Source: Texcoconibacillus texcoconensis
GTDB lineage: Bacteria; Bacillota; Bacilli; Bacillales; Salisediminibacteriaceae
Length of the DNA stretch: 64,000 nucleotides
Reading direction: 5' to 3'
Assembly: GCF_014202575.1 (NCBI RefSeq)
Contig: NZ_JACHHB010000009.1
Location: forward strand, 90,394 to 154,393
The notes beneath the pieces are model-generated. The model worked only from the letters and a program-made list of their open reading frames with translations. It had not been told where the DNA came from and did not search any database. The position numbers and the translations under genes were made by a program. Positions 25,886 to 35,232 of this stretch are shown in pieces (position 1 is the stretch's first letter; every line of letters begins with the position of its first letter).

Positions 25886-26893
25886 CTACTCTTTTGATAT
25901 TTCACTACGGTTTGCAGATTTTGGCGGTTCCTCAAGCCAACCGTTATCAATCATAATGTTGGCGCCGTCTTCAGCATAGTGAGCAATCTCTGCGCTTAAA
26001 CGAGTATAGTGGACACCAAGACCATGGCGAAAACTGTTAGCCATACCCTTGCCATAATAACCGATGCTCGCAGAAATAAGAGCGGTTGTTAGAAACATCA
26101 TGATCTTTTCGGAAAAAACAGGCGTTTTACTATCAGACACTTCTGTATCCCATGTCATTGGTGCAGGAAGGTCATTTTGTCTCATAACCGAGCTGAAAAT
26201 TTCAATATGTTTTTTTGAAATTTCTTTACCCCTTCCCAAAAATTGCTGCACGTGTTGTGACTTCGCTGTTTGCATAAAGCCAATCATTGTCGCTTCACCT
26301 AATGAATTCCGTTGGATATTACCATAAAGATCGGAGATTTCTAGTCCAGTTAAAGGTCTTTTTTCAGCAAACCAGTCAGCTAAAAAGCTTTGTTTTTTCA
26401 CAAAGTCAGGTTTTTCTGGGACAGGAAGGTATGGAGGACGAATATACAGTCCTTTTGAAAGTAAAACTTGACGAGCCATGTTATGCAACTTGTTTGACTC
26501 TGATAAACAATTTGAAAAGAACTCGTATGCATCTTTTCGGGCGGCAGTAGCTACTGCTTGGCTACAAATGTTCATTGCGAATTCAGACATAAACTTTATA
26601 AAACTAAGCATATACGTGTCTGAATACAACCGTGGTGCATGAACATCTACATCCTGTCCTTCTTTAAATCCAATCGGTATCGGGTAACCTTCACCTTCAA
26701 AAAGTTCAGTGATTTTAGGTATATGGGATTGTGACAATTCTAAGCTATGTTCAATAACTGGTTGAATTTCTCTATCTTCTACATGGTTCAAAAAGTACTT
26801 AAGAAAACAAATCGACAAACTTTCATTCATGTAAACCGTCCAAAGTTGAGCAATTTCTGATGCCGTTAGCCTCATGTTATATTCCATTGACAT
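25886..26893 (-). CDS. DUF3231 protein (two ferritin-like repeats)
   Basis: About 335 residues. Two similar helical halves (RLTASEIAQLWTVYMNESLSICFLKYFL and LTGLEISDLYGNIQRNSLGEATMIGFM, each followed by a SQ/GxExxxKHIxxFS-type helix) are the DUF3231 pattern, distantly related to CotF/ferritin-like coat proteins and found mainly in spore formers. GGAGGAAGG selects the ATG at 26893. Function is not established; a sporulation or envelope role is inference. Confidence 0.85.
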   Translation of the reverse strand: MSMEYNMRLTASEIAQLWTVYMNESLSICFLKYFLNHVEDREIQPVIEHSLELSQSHIPKITELFEGEGYPIPIGFKEGQDVDVHAPRLYSDTYMLSFIKFMSEFAMNICSQAVATAARKDAYEFFSNCLSESNKLHNMARQVLLSKGLYIRPPYLPVPEKPDFVKKQSFLADWFAEKRPLTGLEISDLYGNIQRNSLGEATMIGFMQTAKSQHVQQFLGRGKEISKKHIEIFSSVMRQNDLPAPMTWDTEVSDSKTPVFSEKIMMFLTTALISASIGYYGKGMANSFRHGLGVHYTRLSAEIAHYAEDGANIMIDNGWLEEPPKSANRSEISKE

Positions 26894-27136
26894 AAACCTT
26901 CCTCCATTGAAATCTAATTCGTACAATCATATAATTACCTACTTCTCTAAAAAAATGTTATTAAACAGCATCCATTTCACCTTATTTTGTTACACGATTA
27001 CAAAAGAAAAAGATCAATCCTCTAAAGTCTAGCAAATGTGACAAAAACATATAAATGACGTCTAAAATTGTGCATGAACCTATGACAAATTGGGTAATAT
27101 ATAACTGATACTTATATATTGAAAGGAGTGAACGTT

Positions 27137-27838
27137 TTGAACATGAATGTGATCAAAAGCATCCTTGCGATTACAACCTTTACAACATTACTAGGGTGCA
27201 CACCTAATGATACAAATGACCTTGACAATGGAGACACAGAAGAAGAGCTTCAACAAGAAGATGAGGACATAAATGAGGAAACGACAGATTCTGATTCAGC
27301 TACTGATACTAAGGTCGACCGTCCGCAAACGAAAGAGATCACAACATACCCAGAAGGAATGGAACAAGAAGATACATATCAACTACTTAACAAAGCAGAC
27401 TTACCATTTACGACGTATATCCGCGAAGATTGGATAAAAGAACAGTCAGAATCGGATATCATAAGAGGCGTTCAACTAGGACCTGATGGATTTGAATATA
27501 TTTCAATGGATATTGTCTTTTTTAAAGAAGGTGTATCTGATGAAGAAGCTATGGCGTATTATGAAGAAATTCATACTGCTTACAATAACAGTGAGGAAGC
27601 GGAAACGGACGACTTACCTGATTGGGCTTTAGAACGATACAAACTTTCTGAAGAACCATATGGAAGTGTGACACTTGGCGAGTATGAAGATTACTTTTTC
27701 TATATTGTCAGTGAGTACGACACTGAAGCAGCTGATGGATTTGCCCACTTAGAAGCCGTCATTCTTGATGAATGGGAATGGAAAGAAACAGGCGAACCTT
27801 TGGATGATGAATCTCGCCTAGACAAACTCAAACCATAA
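27137..27838 (+). CDS. acidic lipoprotein, unknown function
   Basis: 233 residues. The lipobox TTLLGC near residue 20 follows a short signal peptide, so it should be anchored to the outer membrane face. A strongly acidic linker (DNGDTEEELQQEDEDINEE) precedes a globular domain that I do not recognise (PEGMEQEDTYQLLNKADLPFTTYI and FFKEGVSDEEAMAYYEEI). AAAGGAG at 27123-27129 gives the TTG at 27137. The high acid content suits a haloalkaliphile. Followed by two terminator hairpins. Confidence 0.82.
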   Translation: MNMNVIKSILAITTFTTLLGCTPNDTNDLDNGDTEEELQQEDEDINEETTDSDSATDTKVDRPQTKEITTYPEGMEQEDTYQLLNKADLPFTTYIREDWIKEQSESDIIRGVQLGPDGFEYISMDIVFFKEGVSDEEAMAYYEEIHTAYNNSEEAETDDLPDWALERYKLSEEPYGSVTLGEYEDYFFYIVSEYDTEAADGFAHLEAVILDEWEWKETGEPLDDESRLDKLKP

Positions 27839-27872
27839 GTAAACAAGAAATATTCCCATTATATAAAAAATT

Positions 27873-27900
27873 GGCTGTTGAGAAGACTTTCTCAACAGCC
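27873..27900 (+). terminator. first hairpin after the lipoprotein gene
   Basis: GGCTGTTGAGAA and TTCTCAACAGCC form a perfect 12-bp stem with a four-base loop; no T run directly after. Confidence 0.65.
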
Positions 27901-27903
27901 TGC

Positions 27904-27928
27904 GACTCCACCATAGGAGTCTTTTTTT
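27904..27928 (+). terminator. second hairpin, intrinsic terminator
   Basis: GACTCC and GGAGTC followed by TTTTTTT, directly after the first hairpin and touching the end of the convergent glucosidase gene. Confidence 0.8.
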
Positions 27929-29591
27929 ATCGTGTCAGTTTATAAACGCGCGCTTCATAAGGACGAAGGGTTAATTCTTCACTGAGTTCATCGCCTATTT
28001 CATCGTTGGTAATTAACAAGTGCTTCTTATGATCATGTAACGTTTTTGGCAGCTTGAAAGTCGGAGCCCCATCATAAAAGTTACAAATCACAAGCAATGT
28101 CGCCTCGTTAAGTGTGCGTGTATAGGCAAAAACTTCTTCATCATCAGCCATTAATAATTCATAATCACCATAAACGACAACATCTTCCCTACGGCGGATA
28201 TCAATTAATTGACGATAATAATGAAAAATTGACTGAGGATCGTTTAGCGCCGCTTCGGCATTGATCTCACGGTAATTTGGGTTCACACGGATCCAAGGCG
28301 TCCCCGTTGTAAAACCAGCATGTTCACGGTCATTCCATTGTACGGGCGTACGCGCGTTATCGCGCCCTTTCACATAAATACTTTGCATAATTTCTTCGTG
28401 CGGTACACCTTCTTCACGCTTTTCCTTATACATGTTTAAGGTTTCGATGTCACGATAATCATGAATATCTTCAAACTGGACATTCGTCATCCCGAATTCT
28501 TCCCCTTGATAAATGTAAGGCGTTCCTTTCATCATATGTAACAACGTCGCCAACATCTTCGCTGACTTCTCGCGATACTGACCATCGTTTCCAAATCGGG
28601 ACACCATCCGCGGTTGATCGTGATTATTCATATACAAACTGTTCCAACCTACATCTTGCAACGCATATTGCCATTTTGACAAGTTTTCTTTTAAATCCGT
28701 AAGTTGAAGCTGACGTAGGTCCCATTTCCCCCCTGATCCTGAATCAAGGTCGACATGTTCAAATTGAAACACCATATTCAATTCATTATTTTTGGGATCT
28801 GTATATTCTTGTGCCCAGTCAGGTGTCACTCCTGGCATCTCACCGACAGTCATCACGTCATAATCATCAAGTGCTTTTTCGTTCATTTCTTGCAAAAATT
28901 CGTGGATACGCGGTCCATTTCTAAAATATGCAGAACCTGAAGCATGCTTTTTCCCTTCTTTTATCTTTCCATCCGGCAAATCAGGATGCTTTGAGATAAA
29001 ATTAATCACATCCATGCGAAACCCATCAATTCCTTTATCGAGCCACCAGCGCATCATATTGTACACTTCTTCACGGACTGTTGGATTTTCCCAGTTCAAG
29101 TCTGGTTGTTTTTTCGAAAATAAATGTAAGTAATACTCCCCTGTCATATCGTCATACTGCCACGCAGAACCACTAAATGAAGATGCCCAATTGTTCGGCT
29201 CACTTCCATCTTCTTTTGGCGCGCGCCATATGTAGTAATCGCGGTAAGGGTTGTCCTTTGATTTGCGCGATTCAACAAACCAAGCATGCTCATCAGACGT
29301 ATGATTGACGACGAGGTCCATCACTAAACGCATCCCACGCTTGTGTACTTCCGCAAGTAAATGTTCCCAATCATCCATCGTGCCGAATTCGTCCATGATA
29401 TCTTGATAATCACTAATGTCATAGCCATTATCATCATTTGGAGATTGATACACAGGAGACAACCATATAATATCGATGCCTAGTTGTTTTAAGTAATCAA
29501 GCTTTTCGATAATCCCAGGAATGTCACCAATGCCATCACCATTGCTATCATTAAAACTACGAGGATAAATTTGATAAACGACGCTTTCATT
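27927..29591 (-). pseudogene. alpha-glucosidase (oligo-1,6-glucosidase type), start region missing
   Basis: GH13 enzyme. The frame reads ESVVYQIYPRSFNDSNGDGI, then GDIPGIIEKLDYLKQLGIDI and WLSPVYQSPNDDNGYDISDY, with the catalytic Asp in GFRMDVINF, Glu in TVGEMPG and NNHDQPR. About 550 codons are intact to the C-terminus. Upstream of ESVVY an in-frame TAA occurs at once, and the usual MxxxWWK residues, start codon and ribosome site are absent; the first in-frame start codon downstream is TTG 29462, which would drop the first beta strand. A one-base deletion in ATGAAAGC or a larger 5' deletion would explain it. Probably not translated as a functional enzyme. Confidence 0.72.
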
Positions 29592-29845
29592 TTATGTATG
29601 TACATGGACACGTCCACTTACTCATACTTTTCCTAATCGAACAAATCGATGTTTAAAACACAGGAATTTGTATATACATTTTAGCAAGCATAGAAATAGG
29701 GTACAAATTCTTTTTTGTTACATCATTTCTATAGATTTATCGGAAAATATATTGAATGAGTTGGACTCGTTATTTATACTTAGGGTTACGAAGTAATTAC
29801 CCTTTTACATATTTGACAAATGATCATGATGAGGAGGACGATTTC

Positions 29846-31843
29846 TTGAGCAAAAAACGACCGATTGAAACACGCGACCTTCGGAACATCCATGTTATAA
29901 ACGAACCTCAGCTTTCACCAGACGGAACAAAGGTTGCCTATGTACAACAAACAATCAACGACAACGACGAATACGAAGCACAACTTTTCGTCCAATCTAC
30001 AGATGGTACAGAAAATGCACAAAAATTTACGTATCAGCACCAAAACGTACAAACTCCACGTTTTTCTCCTGATAGTAAGTACATCGCATTTGTTGCAAAT
30101 CAAGACGATCTCCCACAAATCTTCCTCATTCCACTTGATGGTGGTGAGTCTCGTGCTATTACTAACGCCAAACACGGTGCAGGACAACCAGTTTGGTCAC
30201 CAGATAGCGAGCAAATATTATTTACAACAAAGCTCACCAGCGGCGATGAAAACATTAGTACAAACGAAGGCGAAGAAGAATTACCTGATGAAAAGGCACC
30301 ACTCATCGTTGATCGTTTAAAATATAAAGCAGACCCTAGTTCAACGGGTTTTCTTGATGATAAATGGAAACAGCTCGCTGTCGTCAACATACACAGCGAA
30401 GAAACGACTGTCTTAACCAATGAAGCAGCCAACCACGAACCAGGTAGCTGGTCACCAGACAGTAAGCAGATTGCTTATTCAGCAAACAAATTACCAGACC
30501 AAGATGACCAACTAATTAGCGACCTTTACATCCTTGATGTTAAAACGAAAAAAGAAGTGCGTTTGACAGATGGACAAGGCGTTTTTTCGGCCCCTGTTTT
30601 TTCAAACAACGGTGAAATGATCGCTTACTTTGGTCATGAACTTCAATATGCAGGTGCTACGCTTACCCGACTGTGGACGGTCAACATCGCAACAAGGGAA
30701 CTTTCAGTTTTAAACAACGATTGGGATGGCCAAATGCCCGATTGCGCGATTGGAGACATGCGCTCTGGTCACCCTAACCCTGGTCCTGTCTGGAGTAACG
30801 ATGACAAACATATTTTTGCATCTGTCAGCTACAAAGGGAATACTTCTCTTTACCGCGTGTCACTTGACCGTGAAGTCAACGCGATATTTTCCGAAAAAGG
30901 TCACGTGTATGGATATTCGATTGTTCCATCACAAAACAAAGCCGTCATCGCCTTTAGTACACCAACAAACCCTGGAGACCTTTTCATTACGCCTCTTACA
31001 AATAGCGACAGGGGTGAACAAATCACAAACGTAAATGAAGATCTCCATCATGCGGTATCAATACAAGCACCTGAAGAAGTTGAATTCATAGCTGAAGATG
31101 GCTGGAAAATTCACGGGTGGCTTTATAAACCGTACGGCTTTGATGCCAACAATAAGTACCCGATGATTCTTGATATTCACGGTGGCCCTCATGCGATGTT
31201 TGCAAACACCTTTTTCCATCAAGCGCAAAGATTTGCCGCGTCTGGTTATGTCGTTCTCATGATGAACCCTCGTGGTAGCCATGGTTATGGACAATCGTTC
31301 GTTGACGCGTGCCGTGGCGATTACGGAGGTGGTGATTACCGGGATTTAATGGCATCTGTAGACCAAGCACTTGAACAGTTCCCATTTATCGACTCAAAGC
31401 GACTCGGTGTTACTGGGGGGAGTTACGGTGGATTTATGACAAACTGGATGGTCGCCCATACGGACCGTTTTAAAGCAGCTGTTACACTTCGTTCAATATC
31501 TAACTGGATCAGTTTCTATGGTGTAAGTGACATTGGCTATTTCTTTACGGACTGGGAAATCGGCACCGACTTATTGAACGACCCTGACCGTTTATGGAAA
31601 CATTCTCCGTTAAAATACGTCAACAATATTGAAACACCGCTACTTATCATTCACGGAGAACGTGACTTTCGCTGTCCTGTTGAACAAGCAGAGCAACTTT
31701 ATGTCGCTTTAAAACACCGCAAAAAAGAGACACGTTTCATTCGCTTCCCTGATTCAAATCATGAATTGTCACGCAGCGGGAAACCGAGTTATCGTTACCA
31801 ACGGTTAGATTACATCATCGATTGGTTCGATCAATATTTATAG
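29846..31843 (+). CDS. S9-family peptidase (acylaminoacyl/prolyl oligopeptidase type)
   Basis: A 665-residue serine peptidase. The N-terminal half has TolB/WD-like repeats (LSPDGTKVAYVQQ, FSPDSKYIAFVAN, WSPDSEQILFT, WSPDSKQIAYSA) forming a propeller; the C-terminal alpha/beta-hydrolase has the nucleophile GGSYGGFMTNW, the Asp in HGERDFRCP and the His in DSNHELSRSG. It cuts short peptides in the cytosol. GAGGAGGAC gives the TTG at 29846; the upstream frame to 29756 has no ribosome site. Confidence 0.92.
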   Translation: MSKKRPIETRDLRNIHVINEPQLSPDGTKVAYVQQTINDNDEYEAQLFVQSTDGTENAQKFTYQHQNVQTPRFSPDSKYIAFVANQDDLPQIFLIPLDGGESRAITNAKHGAGQPVWSPDSEQILFTTKLTSGDENISTNEGEEELPDEKAPLIVDRLKYKADPSSTGFLDDKWKQLAVVNIHSEETTVLTNEAANHEPGSWSPDSKQIAYSANKLPDQDDQLISDLYILDVKTKKEVRLTDGQGVFSAPVFSNNGEMIAYFGHELQYAGATLTRLWTVNIATRELSVLNNDWDGQMPDCAIGDMRSGHPNPGPVWSNDDKHIFASVSYKGNTSLYRVSLDREVNAIFSEKGHVYGYSIVPSQNKAVIAFSTPTNPGDLFITPLTNSDRGEQITNVNEDLHHAVSIQAPEEVEFIAEDGWKIHGWLYKPYGFDANNKYPMILDIHGGPHAMFANTFFHQAQRFAASGYVVLMMNPRGSHGYGQSFVDACRGDYGGGDYRDLMASVDQALEQFPFIDSKRLGVTGGSYGGFMTNWMVAHTDRFKAAVTLRSISNWISFYGVSDIGYFFTDWEIGTDLLNDPDRLWKHSPLKYVNNIETPLLIIHGERDFRCPVEQAEQLYVALKHRKKETRFIRFPDSNHELSRSGKPSYRYQRLDYIIDWFDQYL

Positions 31844-31905
31844 ACTAATTGCATCCCATGTCCCCAACAATTCAAAATGATCTCATGTTATTTTGAATCC
31901 ACCCC

Positions 31906-31943
31906 AAAAAAGGCCAGATCCACTAATTATGGATTTGGCCTTT
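31906..31943. terminator. bidirectional terminator between the S9 peptidase and HPr-like genes
   Basis: AAAGGCCAGATCCA pairs with TGGATTTGGCCTTT (one mismatch or wobble), with A and T runs outside. Confidence 0.75.
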
Positions 31944-31952
31944 CTGCTCATA

Positions 31953-32201
31953 TTACTCTACTTTTTCAAAGATTCCTGTTTTAACAACCTCTTCCACAAA
32001 CGATTCAGGCTCACCATCATCAGTCGTCACTTCGATGATTTGCGCAGGTTGCAAAGCAAGCGCCAATACACCTAATAGACTTTTCGCATCAATGACCCAG
32101 TGCTCTTTTTTTAAAAGAATCGTTTCAGGGTACTGACTAGCCGTATTAACGAGTGTACTTGCAGTATCCGCGAAAATTGGCTTTAGCACTTTCAACTTCA
32201 C
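31953..32201 (-). CDS. HPr-like protein lacking the catalytic histidine
   Basis: An 82-residue protein with the HPr fold pattern: IFADTASTLVNTASQYPETI and HWVIDAKSLLGVLALALQPAQIIEV. In HPr the first block is IHARPATALVQTAS with His15; here that residue is Phe10 and the Arg is Asp12. The regulatory Ser46 of HPr/Crh is kept (Ser41 in AKSLLGV). It therefore cannot carry phosphate for the PTS but could be an HPr kinase target. GTG start at 32201, four bases after GGAGGTGG. Confidence 0.75.
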   Translation of the reverse strand: MKLKVLKPIFADTASTLVNTASQYPETILLKKEHWVIDAKSLLGVLALALQPAQIIEVTTDDGEPESFVEEVVKTGIFEKVE

Positions 32202-32335
32202 GTTTCCACCTCCTATCGTGATCACTTTCACATATTCAGTGTTCAATACTTATTTTATATTCACTTTCCTCGGCGTGTAAACCGATATTTGGTATAGTAG
32301 AAGTGACAGATATGAAACAGAAAGGAGACCTTCCT

Positions 32336-32968
32336 GTGAACGATTCAACGCTCAAACATAAACTGAACAATTACACACCAAAGATCATGGACATTGATAT
32401 GTATACTTCATTTGCGATTTTTTTACCACTCACTTCTTACCATGGGAAAAGACATATTCTTTTCGAGGTCCGGTCATCCAACATTACACAACCAGGAGAA
32501 ATTTGTTTTCCAGGCGGTAAAGTCGATAAGACAGACCGTGATGAACAAACAGCTGCAATGCGTGAATGTTCTGAAGAGCTCGGTGTTTCGATGGATAAAC
32601 TTGAAGTTTACGGAGCGCTAGATTATATGATTACACCATACCGTACGATCCTGAGCCCTTATGTTGGTACGATTCCAGAAAATGAATCGTTAAATATTAA
32701 TCCAAATGAAGTGGCAGAAACTTTTTCGATTCCACTTGATGAATTGGTTGAGTTAGAACCGAAAACACATCACATTTATTTACGCGTTGAGCCAGAGGAG
32801 TCATTCCCATATCACCTCATTCCACAAGGTGAAGAATACCCATGGCGTAACGGCGTCGTTGAGGAGCATTTTTATGAATATAAGGGTCGTGTAATCTGGG
32901 GATTAACGGCACGGATTTTAAAACATTTTATAGAGGATATCTTGCTAGAAGAAGACAACGACCATTAG
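32336..32968 (+). CDS. nudL: CoA pyrophosphatase, Nudix family
   Basis: A 210-residue enzyme. The Nudix box GGKVDKTDRDEQTAAMRECSEELG is complete, and the preceding ILFEVRSSNITQPGEICFPGG is the UPF0035 signature of enzymes that split CoA into 3',5'-ADP and phosphopantetheine. AAAGGAG at 32321-32327 selects the GTG at 32336, eight bases away. Cytosolic, transcribed alone. Confidence 0.9.
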   Translation: MNDSTLKHKLNNYTPKIMDIDMYTSFAIFLPLTSYHGKRHILFEVRSSNITQPGEICFPGGKVDKTDRDEQTAAMRECSEELGVSMDKLEVYGALDYMITPYRTILSPYVGTIPENESLNINPNEVAETFSIPLDELVELEPKTHHIYLRVEPEESFPYHLIPQGEEYPWRNGVVEEHFYEYKGRVIWGLTARILKHFIEDILLEEDNDH

Positions 32969-33012
32969 TTCATTAAAAAGATCGAATCCTAGAGGATTCG
33001 ATCGCGTGATAC

Positions 33013-33252
33013 TTATAAATGTTCTGATTCGTCTTTGTTTATTTTTGATCGCAAACGAATCGCTTTAGCATGAAAATACACGGATGTGACAAGGCTTCCT
33101 ATAATGAGCGCTATGAACACTGGGTATTGTCCCGTACTTAAACCAGCATCAGGAATAATCAAGCCAACAGCCATGAACCCTGTAAGTGCGAGTAGAACAA
33201 AGGCGAAACGAAAGTAATCATTCATTTTCGCTTGCAATTTTTGTTGATGCAT
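33013..33252 (-). CDS. yrhC: YrhC-family membrane protein
   Basis: 79 residues with two membrane helices (FRFAFVLLALTGFMAVGLII and YPVFIALIIGSLVTSVYF). The placement directly downstream of mtnN matches B. subtilis, where yrhC ends the yrrT-mtnN-mccA-mccB-yrhC cysteine-methionine cycle operon. Here yrrT and mccAB are not between them. GTGGGGG seven bases upstream favours the ATG at 33252. Function unknown. Confidence 0.72.
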   Translation of the reverse strand: MHQQKLQAKMNDYFRFAFVLLALTGFMAVGLIIPDAGLSTGQYPVFIALIIGSLVTSVYFHAKAIRLRSKINKDESEHL

Positions 33253-33381
33253 ATACATTCCCCCACGATGATGATAACTTCGATTTTTCGGCTTTCAATT
33301 TAAATCTATTATAACAGGTTATTAAAGCGAAAGACCTAGTAATCATCACCAAAAGGAGTTATATTTCACCAACCAAGAAAC

Positions 33382-34086
33382 TTATTGACGTTGGTTTCTT
33401 AATTCTTCGAGCATAGATAGAACAAGTTCTGCCGAATGAACAGCAGCTGTGTCTAGAAATTCATCATACGATACTTTCGCGTCTTTTCCAGCTATATCTG
33501 ATAATGAGCGAATAATCACAAATGGACATTGAAATTGATGACATACTTGTGCAATCGCTCCTGCTTCCATTTCCGCACAATAAGGGTCTTCGAAACGTTT
33601 ACGCACATTCTCTACTCGCTCTGGATCACTCATAAACGAATCACCAGAAATGATCAATCCTTCAACCGAATGAATGCCTACTTCTTCTGTCGCTTGATCG
33701 GCAATTTCGATTAGCCATTCTGCAGGCTCATAAAAAGCAGGCATGCGCGGTACTTGGCCAAACTCATAACCAAATACGGTTGCATCGACGTCATTGTAAC
33801 GTACTTCAGTGGAAATAACGATATCACCAACAGAAAGGCTTTCATGAAACCCTCCCGCAGAACCAGTGTTAATAATTGCATCTGGGCGGAACAACTGGTT
33901 CATTAGCGTCGTGCCAATCGCAGCATTCACTTTACCAATCCCCGATTTCGACAAAACGACTTCAACTTGATTCAACTTTCCTAAGAAAAATTCACATCCT
34001 GCAATCACGTGTTCTTCACGTTGGTCCATCTTCTTTTTAAGTAATTCTACTTCTTCTTCCATCGCACCAATAATTCCGACTCTCAT
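33382..34086 (-). CDS. mtnN: 5'-methylthioadenosine/S-adenosylhomocysteine nucleosidase
   Basis: Cleaves adenine from MTA and SAH in methionine salvage. The 234-residue protein has [36 protein letters not shown], the substrate-binding [12 protein letters not shown] and the catalytic Asp in [22 protein letters not shown] precedes the ATG at 34086. Followed by yrhC after 129 bases. Confidence 0.96.
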   Translation of the reverse strand: MRVGIIGAMEEEVELLKKKMDQREEHVIAGCEFFLGKLNQVEVVLSKSGIGKVNAAIGTTLMNQLFRPDAIINTGSAGGFHESLSVGDIVISTEVRYNDVDATVFGYEFGQVPRMPAFYEPAEWLIEIADQATEEVGIHSVEGLIISGDSFMSDPERVENVRKRFEDPYCAEMEAGAIAQVCHQFQCPFVIIRSLSDIAGKDAKVSYDEFLDTAAVHSAELVLSMLEELRNQRQ

Positions 34087-34247
34087 CCAAACTACCCTTT
34101 CTTGTTATGTGACATTTCACGACATTTTTTCACTCTTATTCATCATAACGAAACGAACAGTCTTGGGCAAGACAATAAACACAATTATCTACATAGTTTC
34201 AGAAGTTTAAACGTACCAAACCAAAAAATGAGAGGAGGGATTTAAGC

Positions 34248-34328
34248 ATGTTCTTCTTTTGTTTCTGCTACCAACGCTTCACTTCTCCACTAACAACTTC
34301 TCCACTGAAAGAACATAAGTGCTTCTAA
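34248..34328 (+). CDS. possible 26-residue Cys-rich peptide
   Basis: AGAGGAGGGAT sits seven bases before an ATG at 34248 that opens a frame MFFFCFCYQRF... to a TAA at 34326-34328, with three Cys and four Phe. The ribosome site is stronger than for many real genes nearby. It ends just before a promoter for the DUF2536 gene (extended -10 TGGTATACT at 34349-34357). It could be a leader peptide or a small membrane peptide. No family recognised. Confidence 0.4.
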   Translation: MFFFCFCYQRFTSPLTTSPLKEHKCF

Positions 34329-34394
34329 ACCTCCTCGCACCTTGTGTGATATGGTATACTGTTGCGTGAAATTGCAGTCGAAAGGAGAAAGAAG

Positions 34395-34601
34395 ATGATT
34401 ATACATACAGATAAACTAAAAGATAAAGTTGAATGTTTTGAAGCCCCGTCAATGAACGAACTTGAAAAACAAATCGAAGACAAAATCTCTGATAACGAAG
34501 CGATCATGCTTCGTGTCCATCACGTGTCACACCATGTTGCCATCGACCCACAAAGCGGTCAAAGATTGTATACAGCTGTTGTCCATTTTCGTGGGGAGTG
34601 A
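34395..34601 (+). CDS. yrzA: DUF2536 family protein (YrzA-like)
   Basis: 68 residues: MIIHTDKLKDKVECFEAPSM, then EKQIEDKISDNEAIMLRVHHVSHH and YTAVVHFRGE, matching the small B. subtilis YrzA/DUF2536 family, which lies in the same yrr-yrh neighbourhood. GAAAGGAGAAAGAAG precedes the ATG at 34395. Function unknown; no catalytic motif is visible. Confidence 0.8.
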   Translation: MIIHTDKLKDKVECFEAPSMNELEKQIEDKISDNEAIMLRVHHVSHHVAIDPQSGQRLYTAVVHFRGE

Positions 34602-34655
34602 GGCCTTTCCAACTAATTGTTAGGCAATTTGAAAGGAACTTCTTAGTATTACGTT

Positions 34656-34704
34656 AAAAAAGTCCTGTGCGTTGTTTTGATTACAACATACAGGACGCTT
34701 TTTT
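34656..34704. terminator. terminator after the DUF2536 gene
   Basis: AGTCCTGT and ACAGGAC with an inner GTTGT/ACAAC helix, A run before and TTTTTT after; usable by both convergent genes. Confidence 0.8.
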
Positions 34705-34711
34705 GACGATT

Positions 34712-34945
34712 TTACTGACGGTTAGTCAGCTGTTCTAACGTCTTATTTCGAGATTGCTTCTCATCATCTGAAGCTAAATCATACTTTTTCAATGCATGGA
34801 ATACATCATTTAAGATTTGTTGATTTGGCTCAGTTTGAAGTAATGAAGCTGTTTTTTCATACAATCCAGTTGGTAAATGGTTTTTTTGGTCGTTAAGTTT
34901 TTGCTGTACATCTTCTAATGAATGATCAATGTTGCATGAACTCAT
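34712..34945 (-). CDS. 77-residue hypothetical protein
   Basis: A small, soluble, mostly helical protein (SLEDVQQKLNDQKNHLPTGL, SDDEKQSRNKTLEQLTNRQ). AAAGGAGTGACAGACG precedes the ATG at 34945, so it is very probably translated. I do not recognise the family; it looks like one of the short group-specific Bacillus proteins. Confidence 0.65.
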   Translation of the reverse strand: MSSCNIDHSLEDVQQKLNDQKNHLPTGLYEKTASLLQTEPNQQILNDVFHALKKYDLASDDEKQSRNKTLEQLTNRQ

Positions 34946-35059
34946 CGTCTGTCACTCCTTTGCATGTCGTCTATGTTATCTTATTATCTTTCTTCGTAGC
35001 TTTCAATTCCAAACATGCATTGGGGCTCTATCTCGCTTACTTACCTAGATCGAAAGTTT

Positions 35060-35203
35060 TCACATCAACCGTAAACCTTGATCATCAACCGCTTCTACAA
35101 TCAAAAACTACTTTTCCTGAAATGTCCCAAAACTCGTCGTAAACGGGGACCTTAAATTCATTTTTAGTCTTCTTACTTTTAATTGTTGTATCGGTATGGA
35201 CAT
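35060..35203 (-). pseudogene. 5' fragment of an o-succinylbenzoate synthase / N-succinylamino-acid racemase gene
   Basis: AAAGGAGTGGAGTGC and ATG 35203 open MSIPIQQLKVRRLKMNLRSP, then FTTSFGTFQEK, TAG, FLIVEAVDDQG. This is the start of a MenC/NSAR enolase-superfamily protein (pattern LKMxLKSPFTTSFGTxxxKEFIIVEV), with the expected Glu codon changed to TAG. Similarity stops after DDQG and the barrel is gone. It directly follows a GNAT gene on the same strand, the order of the NSAR operon described in Geobacillus. Confidence 0.8.
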
Positions 35204-35232
35204 GCACTCCACTCCTTTTGTGCGCACGTATA

